Assembly: GCF_051912845.1 (NCBI RefSeq)
Contig: NZ_JBNCBU010000001.1
Location: forward strand, 124,001 to 188,000
Origin: Tsuneonella sediminis
GTDB taxonomy: Bacteria > Pseudomonadota > Alphaproteobacteria > Sphingomonadales > Sphingomonadaceae
DNA: 64,000 bases
Direction of reading: 5' to 3'
A model generated the notes under the pieces. The model did no database searches, was not told the origin of the DNA, and saw nothing but the letters and a program-made list of their open reading frames with translations. The position numbers and the translations under genes were made by a program. Shown one piece after another: positions 1 through 7,889 of this stretch; the stretch's first letter is position 1; each line of letters begins with the position of its first letter.

Positions 1-213
1 CCGCGGAACGTTGCGCATCGTCGCGAAGACCTTGGCGCCGAGACGCGCATAGTGTTCTGCCCCGGCGCGGCCGAAGCCCGATGAGCTTCCGGTGATCAGG
101 ATCGCCTTGCCTGCGAGCGAGGGCGGGACGGCTGTTTCGGCGGCACGGACGGTGAGGGACAGCGCGCCGGTGGCGGCGGCGCCAGCGAGCAGGTCGCGGC
201 GGGCAATGGACAT
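1..213 (-). CDS. SDR-family oxidoreductase with Tat signal (3' part missing at window edge)
   Basis: Only the first 71 codons are present; the gene runs off the left edge. The N terminus has a twin-arginine signal (S-I-A-R-R-D-L-L followed by an Ala/Gly-rich hydrophobic stretch and a likely cleavage near VRAAE), and from about residue 40 the Rossmann motif TGSSSGFG typical of classical short-chain dehydrogenases (nucleotide-binding TGxxxGxG). This suggests an NAD(P)-dependent oxidoreductase exported in folded form with its cofactor. The ATG at 211-213 is preceded on the minus strand by a good GGGAG ribosome site. Catalytic residues lie outside the window, so substrate cannot be judged. Confidence 0.8.
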   Translation of the reverse strand, partial: MSIARRDLLAGAAATGALSLTVRAAETAVPPSLAGKAILITGSSSGFGRAGAEHYARLGAKVFATMRNVPR

Positions 214-286
214 AAGGTTTCTCCCTCGCCCGGGAGATAACGGCATTCGCCTTGCGCGTCGAGCGGCGGGCGTTCACGAAGCGCGG

Positions 287-514
287 ATGCGCCGCGCTCT
301 CATTCTCTTTGCCGCCATTGCCCTTCCCGCCTGCCAGACGACTGATTCCGATGACTGGACCGGCGGTGCGCATACGCCGTTCGGCCAGGCCGAAAAGAGC
401 TGCACCGAGCTGCTTCAGACGACCTCAAAGGAGCAGAACCGTCGGGAGTTCTTCGTCGGTTGTATGGGTGCACTCGGCTGGACGCCGAAGCCGGCCGCGT
501 CGATCGACCTCTAG
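287..514 (+). CDS. small lipoprotein of unknown function (75 aa)
   Basis: A short signal peptide (MRR followed by a hydrophobic run) ends in the lipobox L-P-A-C at residues 13-16, so the mature protein should be a lipidated periplasmic or outer-membrane peptide of about 60 residues. It contains two further cysteines, in SCTELL and VGCMG, that could form a disulfide. No family was recognised. It converges with pth: its TAG stop and the TAG of pth share the palindrome CTAG, so the genes overlap by 4 bases. The start was chosen because it alone gives a clean lipoprotein signal; an in-frame opening exists further upstream but encodes low-quality sequence. Confidence 0.7.
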   Translation: MRRALILFAAIALPACQTTDSDDWTGGAHTPFGQAEKSCTELLQTTSKEQNRREFFVGCMGALGWTPKPAASIDL

Positions 515-1080
515 GCCCGCTGCCGCAGCGCGATCTCGCTCATGAAGCGCGCGTCGTCGCCTTTCGCGAGCCATTCCGCCTCGGCCGCAATCGCGCCGAG
601 CATTTCTGCCAGGTCGTCGATCTCGGCCTTGGCGTAGTTGCCGAGGACGTGGCCTGTCACCCGATCCTTGTGGCCGGGATGGCCGATTCCGATCCGCACG
701 CGCCTGAAATCAGGCCCGATATGTTGGTCGATCGAGCGCAGACCGTTGTGCCCGGCAAGCCCGCCGCCGACCCGCGCCTTGACCTTGAACGGTGCCAGAT
801 CGAGTTCGTCGTGGAACACCGTCAGGGCATCCACCTCGAGCTTGTAGAACCGCAGCGCCTCGCCCACCGCGCGGCCGCTCTCGTTCATGAACGTCGCGGG
901 CTTGAGCAACAGGATTTTCTCGGACCCGATGCGCCCTTCCTGCACCCAGCCGGAAAACTTCTTCTGAACCGGGCCGAAGCCATGCACCTCGGCAATGGCG
1001 TCGAGCGCCATGAAGCCGACGTTGTGCCGGTGCATCGCGTATTGCGGACCGGGATTTCCTAGGCCTGCCCAGACTTGCAT
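511..1080 (-). CDS. pth: peptidyl-tRNA hydrolase
   Basis: Cytoplasmic enzyme that cleaves the ester bond of peptidyl-tRNAs dropped by stalled ribosomes so that the tRNA is recycled. The 189-residue length is normal for the bacterial Pth family. All hallmark residues are visible: GLGNPG at 6-11 (N9), catalytic His at about 19 in HRHN, N66 in FMNESG, D91 in HDELDL and N111 in GHNGLRS. Pth is often coupled to rplY; here rplY is on the same strand but separated from pth by a plus-strand SDR gene. The 3' end overlaps the convergent small lipoprotein gene by 4 bases. Confidence 0.97.
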   Translation of the reverse strand: MQVWAGLGNPGPQYAMHRHNVGFMALDAIAEVHGFGPVQKKFSGWVQEGRIGSEKILLLKPATFMNESGRAVGEALRFYKLEVDALTVFHDELDLAPFKVKARVGGGLAGHNGLRSIDQHIGPDFRRVRIGIGHPGHKDRVTGHVLGNYAKAEIDDLAEMLGAIAAEAEWLAKGDDARFMSEIALRQRA

Positions 1081-1199
1081 GGCGCGCGCCTACCCTAGCG
1101 AGCAGGTACAGGGAAGAGCGGGAAGGGTCTTGGCCGACCGCTTGCCGAAGGGTTGGCCTCCTGCGAACGTTTCCCGAAGTTGCTCTTCCCTACCGGTTC

Positions 1200-1940
1200 G
1201 TGACAAAGCGGGCCGTGTTGCCCGCGAACGCTTCTTCGACGCTACGCCGCGCCATCGTAGTCGGCGATTCCGGTGGCATCGGCTCAGCACTGCGGCGACA
1301 GCTCACGCTTGAGGGTTTTCTGGTCGCCGGACTCTCGCGCAGTGCGCCGGATTGCGCTGAAAGTATTGCGATCGACCTGCTTCAGGAAAGCACGATCGAA
1401 GCGGCCGCAACACGTCTGGGCCGCGATGCGCCGTTCTCCAGGATCCTGATTTGCACCGGCTTGTTGCATGAAGAGGGGATCCGGCCGGAGAAGGCGTTGA
1501 GAGAACTGGAGCAAGATTCGCTCATGCGCCTCCTTGCGGTGAACGCGGCCGGGCCGGCGCTGATAGCCAAGCATTTCGTCCCGCTCCTTCCGACGAAGGG
1601 CCGCTGCATCTTTGCGGCCATGTCTGCCAGGGTCGGCAGCATAAGCGACAACCGGCTGGGCGGATGGTACGGCTATCGCGCCTCGAAGGCCGCCTTGAAC
1701 ATGCTCATCAAGACGTTGTCCGTCGAGTTGGCGCGCACCCACCCGGAAGCGATCTGCGTGGGGCTTCATCCGGGGACCGTCGATACCGGCCTCAGCAAGC
1801 CGTTTCAGGGAAACGTTCGCCCCGATAGCCTGTTCACGGCCGACATGGCTGCTGCGCAGCTGCTTGCTGTCGTCGATCGCCTCAGCCCAGCTGAAAGCGG
1901 GCGCTGTTTCGCCTGGGACGGCACGGAAATCCCGCCCTGA
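1200..1940 (+). CDS. SDR-family oxidoreductase, C-factor/CsgA-like
   Basis: Classical short-chain dehydrogenase of 246 residues. The nucleotide-binding motif is the variant GDSGGIG at about 22-28, followed by NAAG (about 114-117) and the catalytic YxxxK as YGYRASKAALN at about 158-168 with an upstream Ser. The order and the GLHPGTVDTGLS segment after the active site fit the cell-to-cell signalling C-factor/CsgA-like branch of SDRs, but substrate is unknown. The start is GTG at 1200. It is divergent from pth (about 120 bases between starts) and convergent with rplY. Confidence 0.85.
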   Translation: MTKRAVLPANASSTLRRAIVVGDSGGIGSALRRQLTLEGFLVAGLSRSAPDCAESIAIDLLQESTIEAAATRLGRDAPFSRILICTGLLHEEGIRPEKALRELEQDSLMRLLAVNAAGPALIAKHFVPLLPTKGRCIFAAMSARVGSISDNRLGGWYGYRASKAALNMLIKTLSVELARTHPEAICVGLHPGTVDTGLSKPFQGNVRPDSLFTADMAAAQLLAVVDRLSPAESGRCFAWDGTEIPP

Positions 1941-1943
1941 AAG

Positions 1944-1979
1944 ACGAAAGCGCCGGCCCCCTTGCGAGGACCGGCGCTT
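1944..1979 (-). terminator. intrinsic terminator of rplY
   Basis: A perfect 9-base inverted repeat, AAGCGCCGG at 1948-1956 and CCGGCGCTT at 1971-1979, lies in the 65-base gap between the convergent SDR gene and rplY. Read on the minus strand, the hairpin is followed by a T-rich tail (TTTCGTCTTT), so it most likely ends rplY transcription; the plus-strand side has no T-run. Confidence 0.75.
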
Positions 1980-2005
1980 GCTGTGCATCAAACTGGAAGA
2001 GAGCG

Positions 2006-2710
2006 TTACTCGCTCTTCTCTTCCTGCTCTTCGACGGCGTCTTCGTCCACGCCCTGTTCGGTCGCGGCAGTCTCGCCCGCGTCCATGTCGGCGCCCGCAC
2101 CGTCGCCCGAAGCGGCGGCTTCGGCGCCCTCGGCCTTCTTGAGCGCCGAGGGTGCGACCAGGGTCGCGATGGTGAAGTCACGGTCGGTGATCGCGCTTTC
2201 CGAACCGGCGGGGAGGGTGACCTCGCTGATATGGATCGAATCGCCGACGTCCTTGCCGGTGACGTCGATCTCGATCTGGTCGGGAATCTTGTCCGATTCG
2301 CAGACCAGTTCGAGGTCGTGACGGACCACGTTCAGCACCCCGCCCTTCTTGAGGCCGGGGCTCTTTTCCTCGTTCAGGAACACCACGGGGACCATGACCT
2401 CGACCTTGGCGTTCTTTGCCAGCCGCAGGAAGTCGACGTGGATCGGCCGGTCGGTGACGGGATGGAACGCGACGTCCTTGGGGAGCGTGCGAACGGTCTT
2501 GCCGCCGACTTCGATCATCACGATCGAGTTCATGAAGTGGCCGGTGCCGAGCTGGCGGACCAGCTCCTTGGCCTCGACGTGGATCGGGGTGGGTTCTTCC
2601 TTGCCGCCGTAGATAACGGCGGGGACGCGGCCTTCGCGGCGCAGTACACGGGAGGCTCCCTTGCCAGCCCGTTCGCGCGCCTCGGCCGGCAGGGTCAGAG
2701 CTTCGCTCAT
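2006..2710 (-). CDS. rplY: 50S ribosomal protein L25 (general stress protein Ctc type)
   Basis: Long, two-domain L25/TL5 form of 234 residues. The N-terminal L25 domain (about 1-95, starting MSEALTLPAEARERAGKG and containing AVIYGG and HVDFLRL) binds 5S rRNA; the C-terminal beta domain (about 100-190) is the Ctc-type extension. The last roughly 40 residues are a highly acidic, Ala/Gly/Glu-rich tail that is probably disordered. The ATG at 2708-2710 was chosen because it begins the conserved L25 sequence; the reading frame is open for 81 more codons upstream but those encode Arg-rich non-homologous sequence. It is followed by a clear terminator. Confidence 0.96.
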   Translation of the reverse strand: MSEALTLPAEARERAGKGASRVLRREGRVPAVIYGGKEEPTPIHVEAKELVRQLGTGHFMNSIVMIEVGGKTVRTLPKDVAFHPVTDRPIHVDFLRLAKNAKVEVMVPVVFLNEEKSPGLKKGGVLNVVRHDLELVCESDKIPDQIEIDVTGKDVGDSIHISEVTLPAGSESAITDRDFTIATLVAPSALKKAEGAEAAASGDGAGADMDAGETAATEQGVDEDAVEEQEEKSE

Positions 2711-2831
2711 CGTGGTGCCTTTCGAATGCGTTAGAACTTCGGTCCGCCACGCCTCCAGGGATGACCATGACGCCGAAGGGCGCGCCGTTAGCGGGCGCGA
2801 GCCCGAAAAGCAAGCTGCACAACAGGAGGGA

Positions 2832-3713
2832 TCAGCGCACGCGCCGGACAGTATAGCCTTTCGCGGCGAGCAGCTCGGGCAGGCCGGCGGGCGGAGCGAG
2901 GTGTGCAGCCCCGACCGCGACGAACGGTTTTCGCGCGGTCTTGTAAAGCGCATCGAGCCTGTCCGCCCACGCCTTGTTGCGGTCGGTCAGAAGCGCGCTC
3001 CTGAGTTCAGGGTCGGCAAGCATCCCCTCGTCGCCTTCCCTGGCGATCGTGTCCATGTCTCCGGCTAGCCACAGCTTCGCCAGCCTGGCGGTGTCCCCCG
3101 CGTTCATCGTGTCCTCCTCTACAACCGCGCCGAGCAGGTCGCGCTGGTCCGCTTCGGGTAGCCGGTCGAAGATGGAGAACTGTCCCTCAATCCCCTCGAG
3201 TTCCTCGATCCGGCGGGCCCGGAAATCACGCAGGAGCGCACGGTCGACGCCGTTCTCGCCGATCGAATCGTCAGCGAGCTGCGCGAGCATGAGCGCGGCG
3301 GCCCATGTCTCGATCGCCTTGAAATCGGCTTCGCGATAGCCTCCCTTGACGAGCAGCGCGCGCAGGTTCGCGCGAAGCCCGGCGGGAACCCGCTGCGACA
3401 GCGGAGGCAGCCCGTCGGGCGAATGCGACAGCCGCGTGAAGGTCGCGGCAAGCTTGCCGTCGTTCTCGAGTTCCTTCGCCTCGACCACAAGCAGGTCCGC
3501 CTCGACGATCGCCTTGTCGATCACGGAGGTGCGCCATTTGGCGCCTTCGGGGAGCGCATGGATCGTGCCGAACAGCCATCCCGCCGGCGTCCCGTCGGCC
3601 CTTGCGACTTCCCACAGCGCAGGATTCGGGGGCGGCAGCTCGGGTGCCGCGGCATCGCGCCCGCAGGCCGCGAGCAGGAGCGCGATTCCCAGCGCCAGCG
3701 CGCGGCGGATCAC
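2832..3713 (-). CDS. TraB/GumN-family lipoprotein (second of a tandem pair)
   Basis: 293 residues. A lipoprotein signal (hydrophobic run ending L-L-A-A-C at about residue 16) suggests export and lipidation. The family-defining pair of GxxH motifs is present: GTIHALPEG near residue 50 and GAAHLAP near the C terminus. The TraB/PrgY/GumN fold is related to TIKI-type metalloproteases of the EreA/ChaN-like clan, so a metal-dependent hydrolase is plausible, though bacterial members are mostly uncharacterised. The start is GTG at 3711-3713, overlapping the TGA of the upstream paralogue by 4 bases (GTGA), so the two are translationally coupled and likely cotranscribed. Confidence 0.85.
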   Translation of the reverse strand: MIRRALALGIALLLAACGRDAAAPELPPPNPALWEVARADGTPAGWLFGTIHALPEGAKWRTSVIDKAIVEADLLVVEAKELENDGKLAATFTRLSHSPDGLPPLSQRVPAGLRANLRALLVKGGYREADFKAIETWAAALMLAQLADDSIGENGVDRALLRDFRARRIEELEGIEGQFSIFDRLPEADQRDLLGAVVEEDTMNAGDTARLAKLWLAGDMDTIAREGDEGMLADPELRSALLTDRNKAWADRLDALYKTARKPFVAVGAAHLAPPAGLPELLAAKGYTVRRVR

Positions 3714-4633
3714 GGGACCCGGACGCTCTCGATGCCGCGCGCGGCCAGGGCGTCCTGCACGCTCTGCGCGCCAGCCAGGTGTCCGGCGCCGACGGCCATG
3801 AACACGGTGCCCGGCTGCGCGAGGCGATCGGCGATCCACCCGGCCCATGTGCGGTTGCGCGCATAGAGCAGCCGTTCGGCGAGCGTGGGGTCGTCCTTCA
3901 TCGATTCGTTCATCAGCGCCGCGAGCCGGTCGGCGTCACCGGCCTCCCACGCGGCGACCATCCGGGACAGCTGCGGCACCACCTCGTCGATCTGCGCCGA
4001 TACGCTGGCGAGAAAAGCCGCCTGATCCTTGGCCGGCAATTCGTCGAACAGCCGGAGCTGGCTTTCGAGCGTCTCCACCGCGCCGCGCTTGACGTGTGCG
4101 CCCGCCTTCGCCTCGAGCACCTTTTCCACCCCGCTATCGGCGGCGTAGCCGTTCTGGAGCAGCGGCAGCATCGACAGGGTCATTGCGGCGAACCATGGCT
4201 CGAACCGGTCGAGCGCCTGCGGGGGCATCTTCAGCTTGCTCAGCGCCTTTTCATAAGTCGTTCGCTGCTGCTCGGTGAGCAGGCCGCGCAGTGTCTTTTC
4301 CGGCGGCAGCATGGCAAGCGCCATGATCGTCTGCTGCGCGGCAGGGTCGGTCATCGCGCTCGGCGGCAACTCGGTCACGATCGTGTCGGACGACGCCAGG
4401 GCGCTGGAGATGCGATCGTCGAACCACGTGCCGCCTTGCGGGAGCACGTGCACCGTACCGAACAGGTAGATGACGGTATCCTCGTCGGAGACCTTCCACA
4501 GCGCGGGGCCGGCCGGTGCAGCGGAGGCCTGTGCCGTGTCGGCCGGCGCGGGAGTCGACGCCCAGGCGGGTTGTGCAAGCAGCACGGCGGCGGGCGCGAG
4601 CGAGCGGGCGAGGGTGCGCAGTATTCGGGTCAT
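3710..4633 (-). CDS. TraB/GumN-family protein (first of a tandem pair)
   Basis: 307 residues with a Sec-type signal peptide (MTRILRTLARS then a hydrophobic core ending AWA) rather than a lipobox, so the product is probably soluble and periplasmic. The two GxxH motifs characteristic of TraB/GumN proteins are GTVHVLPQG near residue 62 and GAGHLAGA near the C terminus. It heads a two-gene operon with its lipoprotein paralogue; the sequences share the architecture ALW-x-V-x(n)-GT(I/V)HxLP but have diverged strongly between motifs. The ATG at 4631-4633 gives the signal peptide; it is divergent from glyQ with 157 bases between. Confidence 0.83.
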   Translation of the reverse strand: MTRILRTLARSLAPAAVLLAQPAWASTPAPADTAQASAAPAGPALWKVSDEDTVIYLFGTVHVLPQGGTWFDDRISSALASSDTIVTELPPSAMTDPAAQQTIMALAMLPPEKTLRGLLTEQQRTTYEKALSKLKMPPQALDRFEPWFAAMTLSMLPLLQNGYAADSGVEKVLEAKAGAHVKRGAVETLESQLRLFDELPAKDQAAFLASVSAQIDEVVPQLSRMVAAWEAGDADRLAALMNESMKDDPTLAERLLYARNRTWAGWIADRLAQPGTVFMAVGAGHLAGAQSVQDALAARGIESVRVP

Positions 4634-4790
4634 GGACGGGCATTGTTCGCGATCCGGGCGCAAAGGAAAAGCGAAATCGCCCGCGATCGCACGGTCAATC
4701 CCCGGCAAATCGGCAGGCTCGGGGCGGGCGCTTCGGCGATGCCAGGCGCGGTTGACGCCCTTTCGCGCCTGCGCCATTGCGCGCCGCACC

Positions 4791-5705
4791 ATGACGCGCG
4801 ACGCTCCCCGGAGGAACCCGGCCAACAGCTTCCAGGACATGATCCTGACGCTCCATGATTTCTGGAGCGCGAACGGCTGCCTGATCCTCCAGCCCTACGA
4901 CATGCGGATGGGTGCGGGCACCTTCCACACGGCGACCACGCTGCGCGCGCTTGGGCCTGAGCCGTGGAACGCCGCTTTCGTCCAGCCCTGCCGCCGCCCG
5001 ACCGACGGCCGCTACGGCGAGAACCCGAACCGCCTTCAGCATTACTACCAGTACCAGGTGATCCTGAAGCCGAGCCCGGCGAACCTGCAGGACCTCTACC
5101 TGCAATCGCTGGTCGAGATCGGGATCGACCCGCTGAAACACGACATCCGCTTCGTCGAGGACGACTGGGAAAGCCCGACGCTCGGCGCCTGGGGGCTGGG
5201 CTGGGAAGTCTGGTGCGACGGGATGGAGGTGACCCAGTTCACCTATTTCCAGCAGATGGGCGGATTCGACTGCAAGCCGGTCGCGGGCGAGCTGACCTAC
5301 GGGCTCGAACGTCTCGCGATGTACATCCAGGGGGTCGACAACGTGTTCGACCTGAACTTCGACGGTCGCGGCACGACCTACGGACAGGTTTTCCTCGAGA
5401 ACGAGCGGCAGATGTCGAAATGGAATTTCGAAGTCGCCGATACCGACGCGTTGTTCGACTTGTTCCGCAGGGCCGCCGCCGAGTGCAGAAACGCTCTCGA
5501 TGCCGATGTGCCCATCGCCGCCTATGAGCAGGCGATCGAGGCGAGCCACCTGTTCAACCTGCTTCAGGCGCGCGGCGTGATCAGCGTGCAGGAACGCGCA
5601 AGCTACATGGCGCAAGTCCGCGACCTCGCGCGGGGCAGCTGCGAGGCCTACATGGCGAAGGAAGCGGACCGCTGGGCAAAGGAATTCCCGGGGTGGTCGG
5701 CATGA
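4791..5705 (+). CDS. glyQ: glycine-tRNA ligase alpha subunit
   Basis: 304-residue alpha subunit of the bacterial alpha2beta2 glycyl-tRNA synthetase; it carries the class II catalytic core that activates glycine. The sequence from SFQDMILTLHDFW through MRMGAGTFHTATTLRALGP and RPTDGRYGENPNRLQHYYQ matches the family throughout, ending near KEFPGW. ATG at 4791 is preferred; a second ATG 51 bases downstream (MILTLHDFW) is too short for the usual N terminus. The stop overlaps the start of glyS as ATGA, coupling production of the two subunits. Confidence 0.97.
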   Translation: MTRDAPRRNPANSFQDMILTLHDFWSANGCLILQPYDMRMGAGTFHTATTLRALGPEPWNAAFVQPCRRPTDGRYGENPNRLQHYYQYQVILKPSPANLQDLYLQSLVEIGIDPLKHDIRFVEDDWESPTLGAWGLGWEVWCDGMEVTQFTYFQQMGGFDCKPVAGELTYGLERLAMYIQGVDNVFDLNFDGRGTTYGQVFLENERQMSKWNFEVADTDALFDLFRRAAAECRNALDADVPIAAYEQAIEASHLFNLLQARGVISVQERASYMAQVRDLARGSCEAYMAKEADRWAKEFPGWSA

Positions 5706-7819
5706 ACGGCACGGACTTCCTGCTCGAGCTCCGCTCCGAGGAAATCCCCGCCCGGATGCAGGCCGGCGCGCGCGCGGACCTTGAACGGCTGTTCCGCGCC
5801 GAGATGGACACGGCGGGCGTGTCGGTGGGCGAGGTCACCGTCTGGTCGACCCCGCGCCGCCTTGCGCTGATCGCTCGCGGCCTGCCGCAAGCGACCGAGG
5901 CGGTGAGCGAAGAGGCCAAGGGCCCGCCCGAAGGCGCGCCCGATGCCGCGATCGACGGGTTCTGCCGCAAGGCCGGGGTCACCCGCGACCAGCTGGAGCT
6001 GCGCGAGGTCAAGGGCCGCAGCACGTACTTTGCGGTGATCGACAAACCGGGTCGCGCTACGCGCGATGTGCTGGCCGAGGCGATCCCGGCGATCGTCCGC
6101 GCTTTCCCGTGGCCCAAGTCGATGCGCTGGGGCGAAGCCTCGCTGTCGACCGAGAGCTTGCGCTGGGTGCGCCCGCTGTCGGGCATCCTCGCGATTTTCG
6201 GCGAGGGCCTGGTCGAGTGCGAAGTGGCCGGGATCGCGAGCGGCTACGCGACGCTGGGCCACCGTTTCCACCACGATGGCCCGATCACCATCGGCGGAGC
6301 CGACGATTACCAGGAAAAGCTGCGCGCGTGCCACGTGATCGTCGATCACGCGGAGCGGCAGGACACGATCCGGGCAGGGGCCGCGAAAGCTGCCGCCGAC
6401 GCGGGCCTCACGCTGGTCGAGGACGAGGGGCTGGTTATCGAGAACGCCGGCCTTACCGAATGGCCGGTGCCGCTGCTGGGCCGTTTCGACGCGGACTTCC
6501 TCGACGTCCCGCCCGAGGTGATCCAGCTAACCGCGCGGACCAACCAGAAGTATTTCGTTTGCAATGATGCCAGCGGGAAGCTCGCCAACGCGTTCGTGTG
6601 CACCGCCAACATCGAGGCGGCCGACGGCGGCGAACGGATCGTCGACGGCAACCGCAAGGTCCTCGCCGCGCGGCTGTCCGACGCGCGCTTCTTCTGGGAG
6701 CAGGACCGCAGGACTTCGCTGGCCGAGCACGCCAGGAAGCTCGAGCGGATCACCTTCCACGAGAAGCTCGGCACCGTGGCCGACAAGGTCGAGCGGGTGG
6801 CGAAACTCGCCCGCTGGCTGGTCGAGGAAGGCATCGTGAAGGGCGCGGACGCGGACCAGGCCGAACAGGCCGCGCGGCTCGCCAAGGCTGACCTCGTCAC
6901 CGAGATGGTCGGCGAGTTTCCCGAACTGCAGGGCCTGATGGGCGGTTATTACGCCCGCGCCGAAGGCCTGCCCGACGCCGTCGCCGACGCGATCCGCGAC
7001 CACTACAAGCCGGTCGGTCAGGGCGACGAAGTGCCTACCGCGCCGGTGACGGTAGCGGTGAGCCTGGCGGACAAACTGGATACGCTTCGCAGTTTCTTTG
7101 CGATCGACGAGAAGCCGACGGGGTCAAAAGACCCGTTCGCGTTGCGCCGCGCGGCCCTGGGCGTCATTCGTATCGTGCAGGAGAACGGGCTGCGGCTGCC
7201 GATCGCGGAAGGTGATCTTCTCGACTTCTTCGCCGACCGCCTCAAGGTCCAACAGCGTGAGGCCGGTGTCCGTCACGATCTCATCGACGCCGTCTTCGCT
7301 CTCGGGAACGAAGACGACCTCGTGCGGCTTCTGGCCCGTGTGAAGGCATTGCAGGAGTTCATGAAAACCGACGACGGCGCGAACCTGCTTGCCGGGTACA
7401 AGCGCGCGGCCAACATCCTCAAGAAGGAGGACTGGCAGGGCGTCGAGGGCGAGATCGCGCATACAGGCGAGGAAGACCCGCTGGCGATGGTCGACGATCC
7501 CGACCTCAAGGCGGTGGTCGACGCCAAGATGGCGCAGCGCCATGCGAAAGAACTTTCCTACACGCCCGAACCTGCCGAAAAGGCGCTCATCGAGGCGCTG
7601 GACAAGGCCGGACCCACCGCCGCGGCGGCAGTCGAGGCCGAGGACTTCGCCGCGGCCATGGCGGCGCTCGCCAGCCTGCGGGCGCCGATCGATGCGTTCT
7701 TTGACAACGTGACCGTGAACGATGCCGACCCCGCGAAACGCGCGGGCCGGCTCGACCTCCTCGCCCGGTTCCGCGACGCGGTCCACCGGGTGGCCGATTT
7801 CAGCCGCATCGAGGGGTAG
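5702..7819 (+). CDS. glyS: glycine-tRNA ligase beta subunit
   Basis: 705-residue beta subunit of tetrameric glycyl-tRNA synthetase, which contributes tRNA recognition. The family start LLELRSEEIPARMQ, the central TARTNQKYF segment, the HD-like domain with EMVGEFPELQGLMGGYYA and the C-terminal helical anticodon-binding region ending FDNVTVND...RLDLLARFRD are all present at normal length. ATG at 5702 overlaps the glyQ stop by 4 bases; a GTG nine bases upstream is possible but less likely. Confidence 0.97.
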   Translation: MNGTDFLLELRSEEIPARMQAGARADLERLFRAEMDTAGVSVGEVTVWSTPRRLALIARGLPQATEAVSEEAKGPPEGAPDAAIDGFCRKAGVTRDQLELREVKGRSTYFAVIDKPGRATRDVLAEAIPAIVRAFPWPKSMRWGEASLSTESLRWVRPLSGILAIFGEGLVECEVAGIASGYATLGHRFHHDGPITIGGADDYQEKLRACHVIVDHAERQDTIRAGAAKAAADAGLTLVEDEGLVIENAGLTEWPVPLLGRFDADFLDVPPEVIQLTARTNQKYFVCNDASGKLANAFVCTANIEAADGGERIVDGNRKVLAARLSDARFFWEQDRRTSLAEHARKLERITFHEKLGTVADKVERVAKLARWLVEEGIVKGADADQAEQAARLAKADLVTEMVGEFPELQGLMGGYYARAEGLPDAVADAIRDHYKPVGQGDEVPTAPVTVAVSLADKLDTLRSFFAIDEKPTGSKDPFALRRAALGVIRIVQENGLRLPIAEGDLLDFFADRLKVQQREAGVRHDLIDAVFALGNEDDLVRLLARVKALQEFMKTDDGANLLAGYKRAANILKKEDWQGVEGEIAHTGEEDPLAMVDDPDLKAVVDAKMAQRHAKELSYTPEPAEKALIEALDKAGPTAAAAVEAEDFAAAMAALASLRAPIDAFFDNVTVNDADPAKRAGRLDLLARFRDAVHRVADFSRIEG

Positions 7820-7838
7820 ATTTTCTTCGCTAGGACTG

Positions 7839-7854
7839 TGTGACAAGTGTGACA
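7839..7854. promoter_or_regulatory. direct heptamer repeat upstream of ppdK
   Basis: TGTGACA occurs twice in tandem (7839-7845 and 7848-7854) with a two-base spacer, a 9-base period close to one helical turn. It sits 35 bases upstream of the ppdK ATG in a 70-base intergenic gap after glyS. It could be a site for a dimeric regulator, but no regulator is identified and chance is not excluded. Confidence 0.35.
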
Positions 7855-7889
7855 TGGGGCCGGCGAAATTCAGCCAGACAGGGGCGGAC

